Assembly (NCBI RefSeq): GCF_029227915.1
Contig: NC_079887.1
Coordinates: 248,001 to 312,000, forward strand
Source of the DNA: Hydractinia symbiolongicarpus
Lineage: Eukaryota; Cnidaria; Hydrozoa; Anthoathecata; Hydractiniidae
Direction of reading: 5' to 3'
DNA length: 64,000 bases
The translations under genes and the position numbers were made by a program. Numbering within the stretch: position 1 is the first letter of the stretch; each line of letters begins with the position of its first letter. Shown in pieces: positions 13,014-25,636 of this stretch. The notes below the pieces were generated by a model, which saw only the letters and a program-made list of their open reading frames with translations, made no database searches and was not told the DNA's origin.

Positions 13014-13377
13014 AATAATTTAAAAAATCGTTCTGGAAATGAGTTTACTCACAGGGTACTTTCTTTGTATACATTCGACTATACGTGCCAAGCCCGGGAT
13101 TTACGGGAAATCGCGGGTTTTCGTTTGCCGGCGATTAAACTGCTTTTATTCAGCGTCTCATCAAAAATGAAAACACTCTTGAAAACTACAAGTCTCATGC
13201 ATTTTAGTGGTGAAATAATAATTTAAAAAATCGTTTGGGAAATGCGTTTACTCCCTGGGTACTTTCTTTGTATACTTTTGACTATACGGGCCAAGCCCGG
13301 GATTTACGGGAGATCGCGGGTTTTCGTTTGCCGGCGATTAAACTTCTTTTATTCAGCGTCTCATCAAAAATGAAAAC
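13014..13377 (+). repeat. Mixed monomers between duplications
   Basis: Just under two monomers. The second contains AAATGCGTTTAC, the first example in the window of a subtype that becomes common after 19.8 kb. Confidence 0.7.
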
Positions 13378-16300
13378 ATTTTTGAAAACTACAAGTCTCA
13401 TGCGTTTTAGTGTTGAAAAAGTAATTTAAAAAATCGTTCGGGAAATGAGTTTACTCCCTGGGTACTTTCTTTTTATACTTTTGACTATACGGGCTAAGCC
13501 CGGGATTTACGGGAAATCGCGGGTTTTCGTTTGCCGGCGATTAAACTTCTTTTATTCAGCGTCCCATCAAATATGAAAATATTTTTAAAAACTACAAGTC
13601 TCATGCGTTTATTGGTAAAAAAATAATATAAAAAATCGTTCGGGAAATGAGTTTACTCCCTGGGTACTTTCTTTGTATACTTTTGACTATACGGGCCAAG
13701 CCCGGGATTTACGGTGATTAAACTTCTTTTATTCAGCGTCTCATCAAAAATGAAAACATTTTTAAAAACTACAAGTCTTATGCGTTATAGTGGTGAAAAA
13801 ATAATTTAAAAAATCGTTCTGGAAATGAGTTTACTCACAGGGTACTTTCTTTGTATACTTTTGACTATACGGGCCAAGCCCGGGATTTACGGGAAATCTC
13901 GGGTTTTCGTTTGCCGGCGATTAAACCTCTTTCATTAGGCGTCTCATCAAAAATGAAAACATTTTGGAAAACTACAAGTCTCATGCGTTTTAGTAGTAAA
14001 AAAAAATTTTAAAAAATCGTTCGGGAAATGAGTTTACTCCCTGGGTACTTTCTTTGTATACATTCGACTATACGGGCCAAGCCCCGGATTTACAGGAAAA
14101 CGCGGGATTTCGTTTGCCTGCGATTAAACTTCTTTCATTAAGCGTCTCATCAAAAATGAAAACATTTTTGAAAACTACAAGTCTCATGCGTTTTAGTGGT
14201 GAAAAAATAATTTAAAAAATCGTTCGGGAAATGAGTTCACTCCCTGGGTACTTTCTTTGTATACTTTTGACTATACGGGCCGAGTCCGGGATTTACAGGA
14301 AATCGCGGATTTTCGTTTGCCGGCGATTAAACTTCTTTTATTTAGCGTCACATCAAATATGAAAATATTTTTGAAAACTACAAGTCTCATGCGTTTAGTG
14401 GTAAAAGAATAATATAAAAAAGCGTTCGGGAAATGAGTTTACTCCCTGGGTACTTTCTTTGTATACTTTTGACTATACGGGCAAAGCCCGGGATTTACGA
14501 GAAATCGCGGGTTTTTGTTTGCCGGCGATTAAACTTCTTTTATTCAGCGTCTCCTCAAAAATGAAAACATTTTTAAAAACTACAAGTCTTATGCGTTTTA
14601 GTGGTGAAAAAATAATTTAAAAAATCGTTCTGGAAATGAGTTTACTCACAGGGTACTTTCTTTGTATACATTCGACTATACGGGCCAAGCCCAGGATTTA
14701 CGGGAAATCGCGGGTTTTCGTTTTCCGGCGATTAAACCTCTTTTATTAAGCGTCTCATCAAAAATGAAAACATTTTTGAAAACTACAAGTCTCATGCGTT
14801 TTAGTGGTGAAAAAAAAATTTAAAAAATCATTCGGGAAATGAGTTTACTCACTGGGTACTTTCTTTGTATACATTCGACTATACGGGCCAAGCCCCGGAT
14901 TTACGGGAAAACGCGGAATTACGTTTGCCTGCGATTAAACCTCTTTCATTAAGCGTCTCATGTAAAATGAAAATATTTTTGAAAACTACAAGTCTCATGC
15001 GTTTAGTGGTAAAAAAATAATATAAAAAATCGTTCGGGAAATGAGTTTACTCCCTGGGTACTTTCTTTGTATACTTTTGACTATACGGGCGAAGCCCGGG
15101 ATTTACGGGAAATCGCGGGTTTTCGTTTGCCGGCGATTAAACTTCTTTTATTCAGCGTCTCATCAAAAATGAAAACATTTTTAAAAACTACAAGTCTTAT
15201 GCGTTTTAGTGGTGAAAAGATAATTTAAAAAATCGTTCTGGATATGAGTTTACTCCCTGGGTACTTTCTTTGTATACTTTTGACTATACGGGCCGAGTCC
15301 GGGATTTAGGGAAATCGCAGGTTTTCGTTTGCCGGCGATTAAACTGCTTTTATTCAGCGTCTCATCAAAAATGAAAACATTTTTGAAAACTACAAGTCTC
15401 ATGCGTTTTAGTGGTGAAAAAATAATTTAAAAAATTGTTCGGGAAATGAGTTTACTCCCTGGGTACTTTCTTTGTATACTTTTGACTATACGGGCCAAGC
15501 CGGGATTTTCGGGAAATCGCGGGTTTTCGTTTGCCGGTGATTAAACTTCTTTTATTCAGCGTCTCATCAAAAATCAAAACATTTTTAAAAACTACAAGTC
15601 TTATGCGTTTCAGTGGTGAAAAAATAATTTAAAAAATCGTTCTGGAAATGAGTTTACTCACAGGGTACTTTCTTTGTATACATTCGACTATCCGTGCCAA
15701 GCCCGGGATTTACGGGAAATCGCGGGTTTTTGTTTGCCGGCGATTAAACTGCTTTTATTCAGCGTCTCATCAAAAATGAAAACATTCTTGAAAACTAAAA
15801 ATCTAATGCGTTTTAGTGGTGAAATAATAATTTAAAAAATCGTTTGGGAAATGAGTTTACTCCCTGGGTACTTTCTTTGTATACTTTTGACTATACGGGC
15901 CGAGTCCAGAAATTACGGAAAATCACAGGTTTTCGTTTGCCGGCGATTAAACTTCTTTTATTCAGAGTCTCATAAAAAATGAAAACATTTTTGAAAACTA
16001 CAAGTCTCATGCGTTTTAGTGTTGAAAAAGTAATTTAAAAAATCGTTCGGGAAATGAGTTTACTCCCTGGGTACTTTCTTTTTATACTTTTGACTATACG
16101 GGCTAAGCCCGGGATTTACGGGAAATCGCGGGTTTTCTATTGCCGGCGATTAAACTTCTTTTATTCAGCGTCTCATCAAAAATGAAAACATTTTTGAAAA
16201 CTACAAGTCTTATGCGTTTTAGTGGTGAAAAAATAATTTAAAAAATCGTTCGGGAAATGAGTTTACTCCCTGGGTACTTTCTTTGTATACTTTTGACTAT

Positions 16301-16392
16301 ACGGGCCGAGTCCGGGATTTACGGGAAATCGCGGATTTTCGTTTGCCGGCGATTAAACTTCCTTTATTCAGCGTCCCATCAAATATGAAAAT
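13378..16392 (+). repeat. 15-mer tandem duplication (3015 bp), copy 1
   Basis: Fifteen monomers, one shortened by 25 bp, followed directly by a near-identical copy. Private markers at offset 3015 are the 25-bp deletion (ACGGTGATT at 13711 and 16726), TAGTGTTGAAAAAG (13411 and 16426 for TGTTG) and TTTTCTATTGCCGG (16136 and 19151). The left edge is set by CATCAAAAATGAAAAC here against CATCAAATATGAAAAT before the second copy. Confidence 0.9.
13630..13807 (+). repeat. 178-bp monomer with a 25-bp internal deletion, copy 1
   Basis: In this monomer GATTTACGG is joined directly to TGATTAAAC. The missing 25 bp span GAAATCGCGG through GCCGG, that is, the GC-rich core. The deletion lies between two CGG triplets, which suggests slippage or microhomology-mediated loss. 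The monomer is otherwise normal. Confidence 0.9.
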
Positions 16393-19300
16393 ATTTTTGA
16401 AAACTACAAGTCTCATGCGTTTTAGTGTTGAAAAAGTAATTTAAAAAATCGTTCGGGAAATGAGTTTACTCCCTGGGTACTTTCTTTTTATACTTTTGAC
16501 TATACGGGCTAAGCCCGGGATTTACGGGAAATCGCGGGTTTTCGTTTGCCGGCGATTAAACTTCTTTTATTCAGCGTCCCATCAAATATGAAAATATTTT
16601 TAAAAACTACAAGTCTCATGCGTTTATTGGTAAAAAAATAATATAAAAAATCGTTCGGGAAATGAGTTTACTCCCTGGGTACTTTCTTTGTATACTTTTG
16701 ACTATACGGGCCAAGCCCGGGATTTACGGTGATTAAACTTCTTTTATTCAGCGTCTCATCAAAAATGAAAACATTTTTAAAAACTACAAGTCTTATGCGT
16801 TATAGTGGTGAAAAAATAATTTAAAAAATCGTTCTGGAAATGAGTTTACTCACAGGGTACTTTCTTTGTATACTTTTGACTATACGGGCCAAGCCCGGGA
16901 TTTACGGGAAATCTCGGGTTTTCGTTTGCCGGCGATTAAACCTCTTTCATTAGGCGTCTCATCAAAAATGAAAACATTTTGGAAAACTACAAGTCTCATG
17001 CGTTTTAGTAGTAAAAAAAAATTTTAAAAAATCGTTCGGGAAATGAGTTTACTCCCTGGGTACTTTCTTTGTATACATTCGACTATACGGGCCAAGCCCC
17101 GGATTTACAGGAAAACGCGGGATTTCGTTTGCCTGCGATTAAACTTCTTTCATTAAGCGTCTCATCAAAAATGAAAACATTTTTGAAAACTACAAGTCTC
17201 ATGCGTTTTAGTGGTGAAAAAATAATTTAAAAAATCGTTCGGGAAATGAGTTCACTCCCTGGGTACTTTCTTTGTATACTTTTGACTATACGGGCCGAGT
17301 CCGGGATTTACAGGAAATCGCGGATTTTCGTTTGCCGGCGATTAAACTTCTTTTATTTAGCGTCACATCAAATATGAAAATATTTTTGAAAACTACAAGT
17401 CTCATGCGTTTAGTGGTAAAAGAATAATATAAAAAAGCGTTCGGGAAATGAGTTTACTCCCTGGGTACTTTCTTTGTATACTTTTGACTATACGGGCAAA
17501 GCCCGGGATTTACGAGAAATCGCGGGTTTTTGTTTGCCGGCGATTAAACTTCTTTTATTCAGCGTCTCCTCAAAAATGAAAACATTTTTAAAAACTACAA
17601 GTCTTATGCGTTTTAGTGGTGAAAAAATAATTTAAAAAATCGTTCTGGAAATGAGTTTACTCACAGGGTACTTTCTTTGTATACATTCGACTATACGGGC
17701 CAAGCCCAGGATTTACGGGAAATCGCGGGTTTTCGTTTTCCGGCGATTAAACCTCTTTTATTAAGCGTCTCATCAAAAATGAAAACATTTTTGAAAACTA
17801 CAAGTCTCATGCGTTTTAGTGGTGAAAAAAAAATTTAAAAAATCATTCGGGAAATGAGTTTACTCACTGGGTACTTTCTTTGTATACATTCGACTATACG
17901 GGCCAAGCCCCGGATTTACGGGAAAACGCGGAATTACGTTTGCCTGCGATTAAACCTCTTTCATTAAGCGTCTCATGTAAAATGAAAATATTTTTGAAAA
18001 CTACAAGTCTCATGCGTTTAGTGGTAAAAAAATAATATAAAAAATCGTTCGGGAAATGAGTTTACTCCCTGGGTACTTTCTTTGTATACTTTTGACTATA
18101 CGGGCGAAGCCCGGGATTTACGGGAAATCGCGGGTTTTCGTTTGCCGGCGATTAAACTTCTTTTATTCAGCGTCTCATCAAAAATGAAAACATTTTTAAA
18201 AACTACAAGTCTTATGCGTTTTAGTGGTGAAAAGATAATTTAAAAAATCGTTCTGGATATGAGTTTACTCCCTGGGTACTTTCTTTGTATACTTTTGACT
18301 ATACGGGCCGAGTCCGGGATTTAGGGAAATCGCAGGTTTTCGTTTGCCGGCGATTAAACTGCTTTTATTCAGCGTCTCATCAAAAATGAAAACATTTTTG
18401 AAAACTACAAGTCTCATGCGTTTTAGTGGTGAAAAAATAATTTAAAAAATTGTTCGGGAAATGAGTTTACTCCCTGGGTACTTTCTTTGTATACTTTTGA
18501 CTATACGGGCCAAGCCGGGATTTTCGGGAAATCGCGGGTTTTCGTTTGCCGGTGATTAAACTTCTTTTATTCAGCGTCTCATCAAAAATCAAAACATTTT
18601 TAAAAACTACAAGTCTTATGCGTTTCAGTGGTGAAAAAATAATTTAAAAAATCGTTCTGGAAATGAGTTTACTCACAGGGTACTTTCTTTGTATACATTC
18701 GACTATCCGTGCCAAGCCCGGGATTTACGGGAAATCGCGGGTTTTTGTTTGCCGGCGATTAAACTGCTTTTATTCAGCGTCTCATCAAAAATGAAAACAT
18801 TCTTGAAAACTAAAAATCTAATGCGTTTTAGTGGTGAAATAATAATTTAAAAAATCGTTTGGGAAATGAGTTTACTCCCTGGGTACTTTCTTTGTATACT
18901 TTTGACTATACGGGCCGAGTCCAGAAATTACGGAAAATCACAGGTTTTCGTTTGCCGGCGATTAAACTTCTTTTATTCAGAGTCTCATAAAAAATGAAAA
19001 CATTTTTGAAAACTACAAGTCTCATGCGTTTTAGTGTTGAAAAAGTAATTTAAAAAATCGTTCGGGAAATGAGTTTACTCCCTGGGTACTTTCTTTTTAT
19101 ACTTTTGACTATACGGGCTAAGCCCGGGATTTACGGGAAATCGCGGGTTTTCTATTGCCGGCGATTAAACTTCTTTTATTCAGCGTCTCATCAAAAATGA
19201 AAACATTTTTGAAAACTACAAGTCTTATGCGTTTTAGTGGTGAAAAAATAATTTAAAAAATCGTTCGGGAAATGAGTTTACTCCCTGGGTACTTTCTTTG

Positions 19301-19407
19301 TATACTTTTGACTATACGGGCCGAGTCCGGGATTTACGGGAAATCGCGGATTTTCGTTTGCCGGCGATTAAACTTCCTTTATTCAGCGTCCCATCAAATA
19401 TGAAAAT
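16393..19407 (+). repeat. 15-mer tandem duplication (3015 bp), copy 2
   Basis: This second copy of the 15-mer shows very few differences from copy 1 by eye, including shared rare variants such as GCGTCACATC, GTAAAAGAATAATATA with AAAAAAGCG, and GGGCAAAGCCC. It ends by joining the TTTATTGGTAAAAAAATAATATA monomer again, so that a third copy of the deletion monomer follows. Confidence 0.9.
16645..16822 (+). repeat. 178-bp deletion monomer, copy 2
   Basis: The same 25-bp deletion as at 13630-13807, 3015 bp downstream, carried along by the 15-mer duplication. Confidence 0.9.
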
Positions 19408-19456
19408 ATTTTTGAAAACTACAAGTCTCATGCGTTTATTGGTAAAAAAATAATAT

Positions 19457-19634
19457 AAAAAATCGTTCGGGAAATGAGTTTACTCCCTGGGTACTTTCTT
19501 TGTATACTTTTGACTATACGGGCCAAGCCCGGGATTTACGGTGATTAAACTTCTTTTATTCAGCGTCTCATCAAAAATGAAAACATTTTTAAAAACTACA
19601 AGTCTTATGCGTTTTAGTTGTGAAAAAATAATTT
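19457..19634 (+). repeat. 178-bp deletion monomer, copy 3
   Basis: A third copy of the deletion monomer, 2812 bp after the second (one full monomer plus the indel less than the 15-mer period). It shows that the block was copied again or truncated by unequal exchange. Downstream it carries TTTTAGTTGTG where copies 1 and 2 carry TTATAGTGGTG. Confidence 0.88.
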
Positions 19635-21110
19635 AAAAAATCGTTCTGGAAATGAGTTTACTCACAGGGTACTTTCTTTGTATACATTCGACTATACGTG
19701 CCAAGCCCGGGATTTACGGGAAATCGCGGGTTTTCGTTTGCCGGCGATTAAACTGCTTTTATTCAGCGTCTCATCAAAAATGAAAACACTCTTGAAAACT
19801 ACAAGTCTCATGCATTTTAGTGGTGAAATAATAATTTAAAAAATCGTTTAGGAAATGCGTTTACTCCCTGGGTACTTTCTTTGTATACTTTTGACTATAC
19901 GGGACGAGTCCAGGATTTACGGGAAATCGCAGGTTTTCGTTTGCCGGCGATTAAACTTCTTTTATTCAGCGTCTCATCAAAAATGAAAACATTTTTAAAA
20001 ACTACAAGTCTCATGCGTTTTAGTGGTGAAAAAGTAATTTAAAAAATCGTTCGGGAAATGAGTTTACTCCCTGGGTAATTTCTTTGTATACTTTTGACTA
20101 TACGGGCCAAGCCCGGGATTTACGGGAAATCACGGGTTTTCGTTTGCCGGCGATTAAACTTCTTTTATTCAGCGTCCCATCAAATATGAAAATAATTTTG
20201 AAAACTACAAGTCTCATGCGTTTAGTGGTAAAAAACTGATATAAAAAATCGTTCTGGAAATGAGTTTACTCACATGGTACTTTCTTTGTATACATTCGAC
20301 TATACGTGCCAAGCCCGGGATTTACGGGAAATCGCGGGTTTTCGTTTGCCGGCGATTAAACTGCTTTTATTCAGCGTCTCATCAAAAATGAAAACATTCT
20401 TGAAAACTACAAGTCTCATGCGTTTTAGTGGTGAAATAATAATTTAAAAAATCGTTTGGGAAATGCGTTTACTCCCTGGGTACTTTCTTTGTATACTTTT
20501 GACTATACGGGACGAGTCCAGGATTTACGGGAAATTGCAGGTTTTCGTTTGCCAGCGATTAAACTTCTTTTATTCAGCGTCTCATCAAAAATGAAAACAT
20601 TTTTAAAAACTACAAGTCTCATGCGTTTTAGTGGTGAAAAAGTAATTTAAAAAATCGTTTGGGAAATGAGTTTACTCCCTGGGTACTTTCTTTGTATACT
20701 TTTGACTATACGGGCCGAGTCCGGGATTTACGGGAAATCGCGGATTTTCGTTTGCCGGCGATTAAACGTCTTTTACTCAGCGTCCCATCAAATATGAAAA
20801 TATTTTTGAAAACTACAAGTCTCATGCGTTTAGTGGTAAAAAAATAATATAAAAAATCGTTCGGGAAATGAGTTTACTCCCTGGGTACTTTCTTTGTATA
20901 CTTTTGACTATACGGGCCAAGCCCGGGATTTACGGGAAATCGCGGGTTTTCGTTTGCTGGCGATTAAACTTCTTTTATTCAGCGTCTCATCAAAAATGAA
21001 AACATTTTTAAAAACTACAAGTCTTATGCGTTTTAGTGGTGAAAAAGTAATTTAAAAAAGCGTTCTGGAAATGAGTTTACTCACTGGGTACTTTCTTTGT
21101 ATACTTTTGA
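19635..21110 (+). repeat. Mixed monomers, first cluster of the GGGACGAGTCC subtype
   Basis: Seven monomers. Those starting near 19838 and 20447 combine AAATGCGTTTAC with GGGACGAGTCCAGG and GAAAAAGTAATTT, the subtype typical of 20-36 kb. The CTCTTTCATTAAG variant, last seen near 17960, is absent from here until about 38585. Confidence 0.7.
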
Positions 21111-22933
21111 CTATACTGGCCAAGCCCGGGATTTACGGGAAATCGCGGGTTTTCGTTTCCTGGCGATTAAACTTCTTTTATTCAGCGTCTCATCAAAAAT
21201 GAAAACATTTTTAAAAACTACAAGTCTTATGCGTTTTAGTGGTGAAAAAATAATTTAAAAAAGCGTTCTGGAAATGAGTTTACTCCCTGGATACTTTCTT
21301 TGTATACTTTTGACTATACGGGCCGAGTCCGAGATTTAGGGAAATCGCAGGTTTTCGTTTGCCGGCGATTAAACTGCTTTTATTCAGTGTCTTATCAAAA
21401 ATGAAAACATTTTTAAAAAATACAAGTCTTATGCGTTTTAGTGGTGAAAAAATAATTTATAATTCGTACTGGAAATGAGTTTACTCACAGGGTACTTTCT
21501 TTGTATACATTCGACTATACGTGCCAAGCCCGGGATTTACGGGAAATCGCGGGTTTTCGTTTGCCGGCGATTAAACTGCTTTTATTCAGCGTCTCATCAA
21601 AAATGAAAACATTTTTAAAAACTACAAGTCTCATGGGCTTTAGTGGTGAAAAAATAATTTAAAAAATCGTTTGGGAAATGCGTTTACTCCCTGGGTACTT
21701 TCTTTGTATACTTTTGACTATACGGGACGAGTTCAGGATTTACGGGAAATCGCAGGTTTTCGTTTGCCGGCGATTAAACTTCTTTTATTCAGCGTCTTAT
21801 CAAAAATGAAAACATTTTTAAAAACTACAAGTCTCATGCGTTTTAGTGGTGAAAAAGTAATTTAAAAAATCGTTCGGGAAATGAGTTTACTCCCTGGGTA
21901 CTTTCTTTGTATACTTTTGACTATACGGGCCAAGCCCGGGATTTACGGGAAATCGCGGGTTTTCGTTTCCCGGCGATTAAACTTCTTTTATTCAGCGTCT
22001 CATCAAAAATGAAAACATTTTTAAAAACTACAAGTCTTATGCGTTTTAGTGGTGAAAAAATAATTTAAAAAATCGTTCTGGAAATGAGTTTACTCACAGG
22101 GTACTTTCTTTGTATACATTCGACTATACGTGCCAAGCCCGGGATTTACGGGAAATCGCGGGCTTTCGTTTGCCGGCGATTAAACTGCTTTTACTCAGCG
22201 TCTCATCAAAAATGAAAACATTCTTGAAAACTACAAGTATCATGCGTTTTAGTGGTGAAATAATAATTTAAAAAATCGTTTGGGAAATGCGTTTACTCCC
22301 TGGGTACTTTCTTTGTATACTTTTGACGATACGGGACGAGTCCAGAATTTACGGGAAATCGCAGGTTTTCGTTTGCCGGCGATTAAACTTCTTTTATTCA
22401 GCGTCTCATCAAAAATGAAAACATTTTTAAAAACTACAAGTCTTATGCGTTTTAGTGGTGAAAAAATAACTTAAAAAAGCGTTCTGGAAATGAGTTTACT
22501 CCCTGGGTACTTTCTTTGTATACTTTTGACTATACGGGCCAAGCCCGGGATTTACGGGAAATCGCGGGTTTTCGTTTGCTGGCAATTAAACTTCTTTTAT
22601 TCAGCGTCTCATCAAAAATGAAAACATTTTTAAAAACTACAAGTCTTATGCGTTTTAGTGGTGAAAAAATAATTTAAAAAAGCGTTCTGGAAATGAGTTT
22701 ACTCCCTGGGTACTTTCTTTGTATACTTTTGACTATACGGGCCGAGTCCGGGATTTAGGGAAATCGCAGGTTTTCGTTTGCCGGCGATTAAACTGCTTTT
22801 ATTCAGTGTCTTACCAAAAATGAAAACATTTTTAAAAACTACAAGTCTCATGCGTTTTAGTGGTGAAAAAATAATTTAAAATTCGTTCTGGAAATGAGTT
22901 TACTCACATGGTACTTTCTTTGTATACATTCGA
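21111..22933 (+). repeat. 9-mer tandem duplication (1823 bp), copy 1
   Basis: Nine monomers copied immediately downstream. Markers at offset 1823 are ACTGGCC (21115 and 22938), GTCCGAGATTTAGGG, TTTATAATTCGTACTGG, GGGACGAGTTCAGG, GGGCTTTCG with TTTTACTCAGCG, and TTTTGACGATACGGG with GTCCAGAATTTACG. Matching 64-codon translated segments start at 21671/23494 and 22280/24103. Confidence 0.92.
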
Positions 22934-24756
22934 CTATACTGGCCAAGCCCGGGATTTACGGGAAATCGCGGGTTTTCGTTTCCTGGCGATTAAACTTCTT
23001 TTATTCAGCGTCTCATCAAAAATGAAAACATTTTTAAAAACTACAAGTCTTATGCGTTTTAGTGGTGAAAAAATAATTTAAAAAAGCGTTCTGGAAATGA
23101 GTTTACTCCCTGGATACTTTCTTTGTATACTTTTGACTATACGGGCCGAGTCCGAGATTTAGGGAAATCGCAGGTTTTCGTTTGCCGGCGATTAAACTGC
23201 TTTTATTCAGTGTCTTATCAAAAATGAAAACATTTTTAAAAAATACAAGTCTTATGCGTTTTAGTGGTGAAAAAATAATTTATAATTCGTACTGGAAATG
23301 AGTTTACTCACAGGGTACTTTCTTTGTATACATTCGACTATACGTGCCAAGCCCGGGATTTACGGGAAATCGCGGGTTTTCGTTTGCCGGCGATTAAACT
23401 GCTTTTATTCAGCGTCTCATCAAAAATGAAAACATTTTTAAAAACTACAAGTCTCATGGGCTTTAGTGGTGAAAAAATAATTTAAAAAATCGTTTGGGAA
23501 ATGCGTTTACTCCCTGGGTACTTTCTTTGTATACTTTTGACTATACGGGACGAGTTCAGGATTTACGGGAAATCGCAGGTTTTCGTTTGCCGGCGATTAA
23601 ACTTCTTTTATTCAGCGTCTTATCAAAAATGAAAACATTTTTAAAAACTACAAGTCTCATGCGTTTTAGTGGTGAAAAAGTAATTTAAAAAATCGTTCGG
23701 GAAATGAGTTTACTCCCTGGGTACTTTCTTTGTATACTTTTGACTATACGGGCCAAGCCCGGGATTTACGGGAAATCGCGGGTTTTCGTTTCCCGGCGAT
23801 TAAACTTCTTTTATTCAGCGTCTCATCAAAAATGAAAACATTTTTAAAAACTACAAGTCTTATGCGTTTTAGTGGTGAAAAAATAATTTAAAAAATCGTT
23901 CTGGAAATGAGTTTACTCACAGGGTACTTTCTTTGTATACATTCGACTATACGTGCCAAGCCCGGGATTTACGGGAAATCGCGGGCTTTCGTTTGCCGGC
24001 GATTAAACTGCTTTTACTCAGCGTCTCATCAAAAATGAAAACATTCTTGAAAACTACAAGTATCATGCGTTTTAGTGGTGAAATAATAATTTAAAAAATC
24101 GTTTGGGAAATGCGTTTACTCCCTGGGTACTTTCTTTGTATACTTTTGACGATACGGGACGAGTCCAGAATTTACGGGAAATCGCAGGTTTTCGTTTGCC
24201 GGCGATTAAACTTCTTTTATTCAGCGTCTCATCAAAAATGAAAACATTTTTAAAAACTACAAGTCTTATGCGTTTTAGTGGTGAAAAAATAACTTAAAAA
24301 AGCGTTCTGGAAATGAGTTTACTCCCTGGGTACTTTCTTTGTATACTTTTGACTATACGGGCCAAGCCCGGGATTTACGGGAAATCGCGGGTTTTCGTTT
24401 GCTGGCAATTAAACTTCTTTTATTCAGCGTCTCATCAAAAATGAAAACATTTTTAAAAACTACAAGTCTTATGCGTTTTAGTGGTGAAAAAATAATTTAA
24501 AAAAGCGTTCTGGAAATGAGATTACTCCCTGGGTACTTTCTTTGTATACTTTTGACTATACGGGCCGAGTCCGGGATTTAGGGAAATCGCAGGTTTTCGT
24601 TTGCCGGCGATTAAACTGCTTTTATTCAGAGTCTTACCAAAAATGAAAACATTTTTAAAAACTACAAGTCTCATGCGTTTTAGTGGTGAAAAAATAATTT
24701 AAAATTCGTTCTGGAAATGAGTTTACTCACATGGTACTTTCTTTGTATACATTCGA
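22934..24756 (+). repeat. 9-mer tandem duplication (1823 bp), copy 2
   Basis: Second copy, almost identical to the first. One difference is TTCAGAGTCTTACC (near 24627) against TTCAGTGTCTTACC (near 22804). After it, 24757-25636 resembles the middle of the unit again as a more diverged partial third copy. Confidence 0.92.
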
Positions 24757-25636
24757 CTATACGTGCCAAGCCCGGGACTTACGGGAAATCGCGGGTTTTC
24801 GTTTGCCGGCGATTAAACTGCTTTTATTCAGCGTCTCATCAAAAATGAAAACATTTTTAAAAACTACAAGTCTCATGGGCTTTAGTGGTGAAAAAATAAT
24901 TCAAAAAATCGTTTGGGAAATGCGTTTACTCCCTGGGTACTTTCTTTGTATACTTTTGACTATACGGGACGAGTCCAGGATTTACGGGAAATCGCAGGTT
25001 TTCGTTTGCCGGCGATTAAACTTCTTTTATTCAGCGTCTTATTAAAAATGAAAACATTTTTAAAAACTACAAGTCTCATGCGTTTTAGTGGTGAAAAAGT
25101 AATTTAAAAAATCGTTAGGGAAATGAGTTTACTCCCTGGGTACTTTCTTTGTATATATTCGACTATACAGGCCAAGCCCGGGATTTACGGGAAATCGCGG
25201 GTTTTCGTTTCCCGGCGATTAAACTTCTTTTATTCAGCGTGTCATCAAAAATGAAAACATTTTTAAAAACTACAAGTCTTATGCGTTTTAGTGGTGAAAA
25301 AATAATTTAAAAAATCGTTCTGGAAATGAGTTTACTCACAGGGTACTTTCTTTGTATACATTCGACTATACGTGCCAAGCCCGGGATTTACGGGAAATCG
25401 CGGGTTTTCGTTTGCCGGCGATTAAACTGCTTTTATTCAGCGTCTCATCAAAAATGAAAACATTCTTGAAAACTACAAGTATCATGCGTTTTATTGGTGA
25501 AATAATAATTTAAAAAATCGTTTGGGAAATGCGTTTACTCCCTGGGTACTTTCTTTGTATACTTTTGACTATACGGGACGAGTCCAGGATTTACGGGAAA
25601 TCGCAGGTTTTCGTTTGCCTGCGATTAAACTTCTTT
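24757..25636 (+). repeat. Diverged partial third copy of the 9-mer
   Basis: Monomer order resembles 21519-22400 (ACGTGCC, CATGGGCTTTAG, AAATGCGTTTAC with GGGACGAGTCCAGG, CGTTTCCCGG, ATTCTTGAAAAC with AGTATCATGCG) but with many private changes, such as AATTCAAAAAATCG near 24898. That change removes the usual TAA and opens a 104-codon frame at 24731-25045. I regard that frame as a satellite translation, not a gene. Confidence 0.65.

Noticed and set aside
13630-13807. The shortened 178-bp monomer as an insertion site or distinct element
   Set aside because: It is an ordinary monomer with one 25-bp deletion between CGG triplets. Both flanks are normal satellite.
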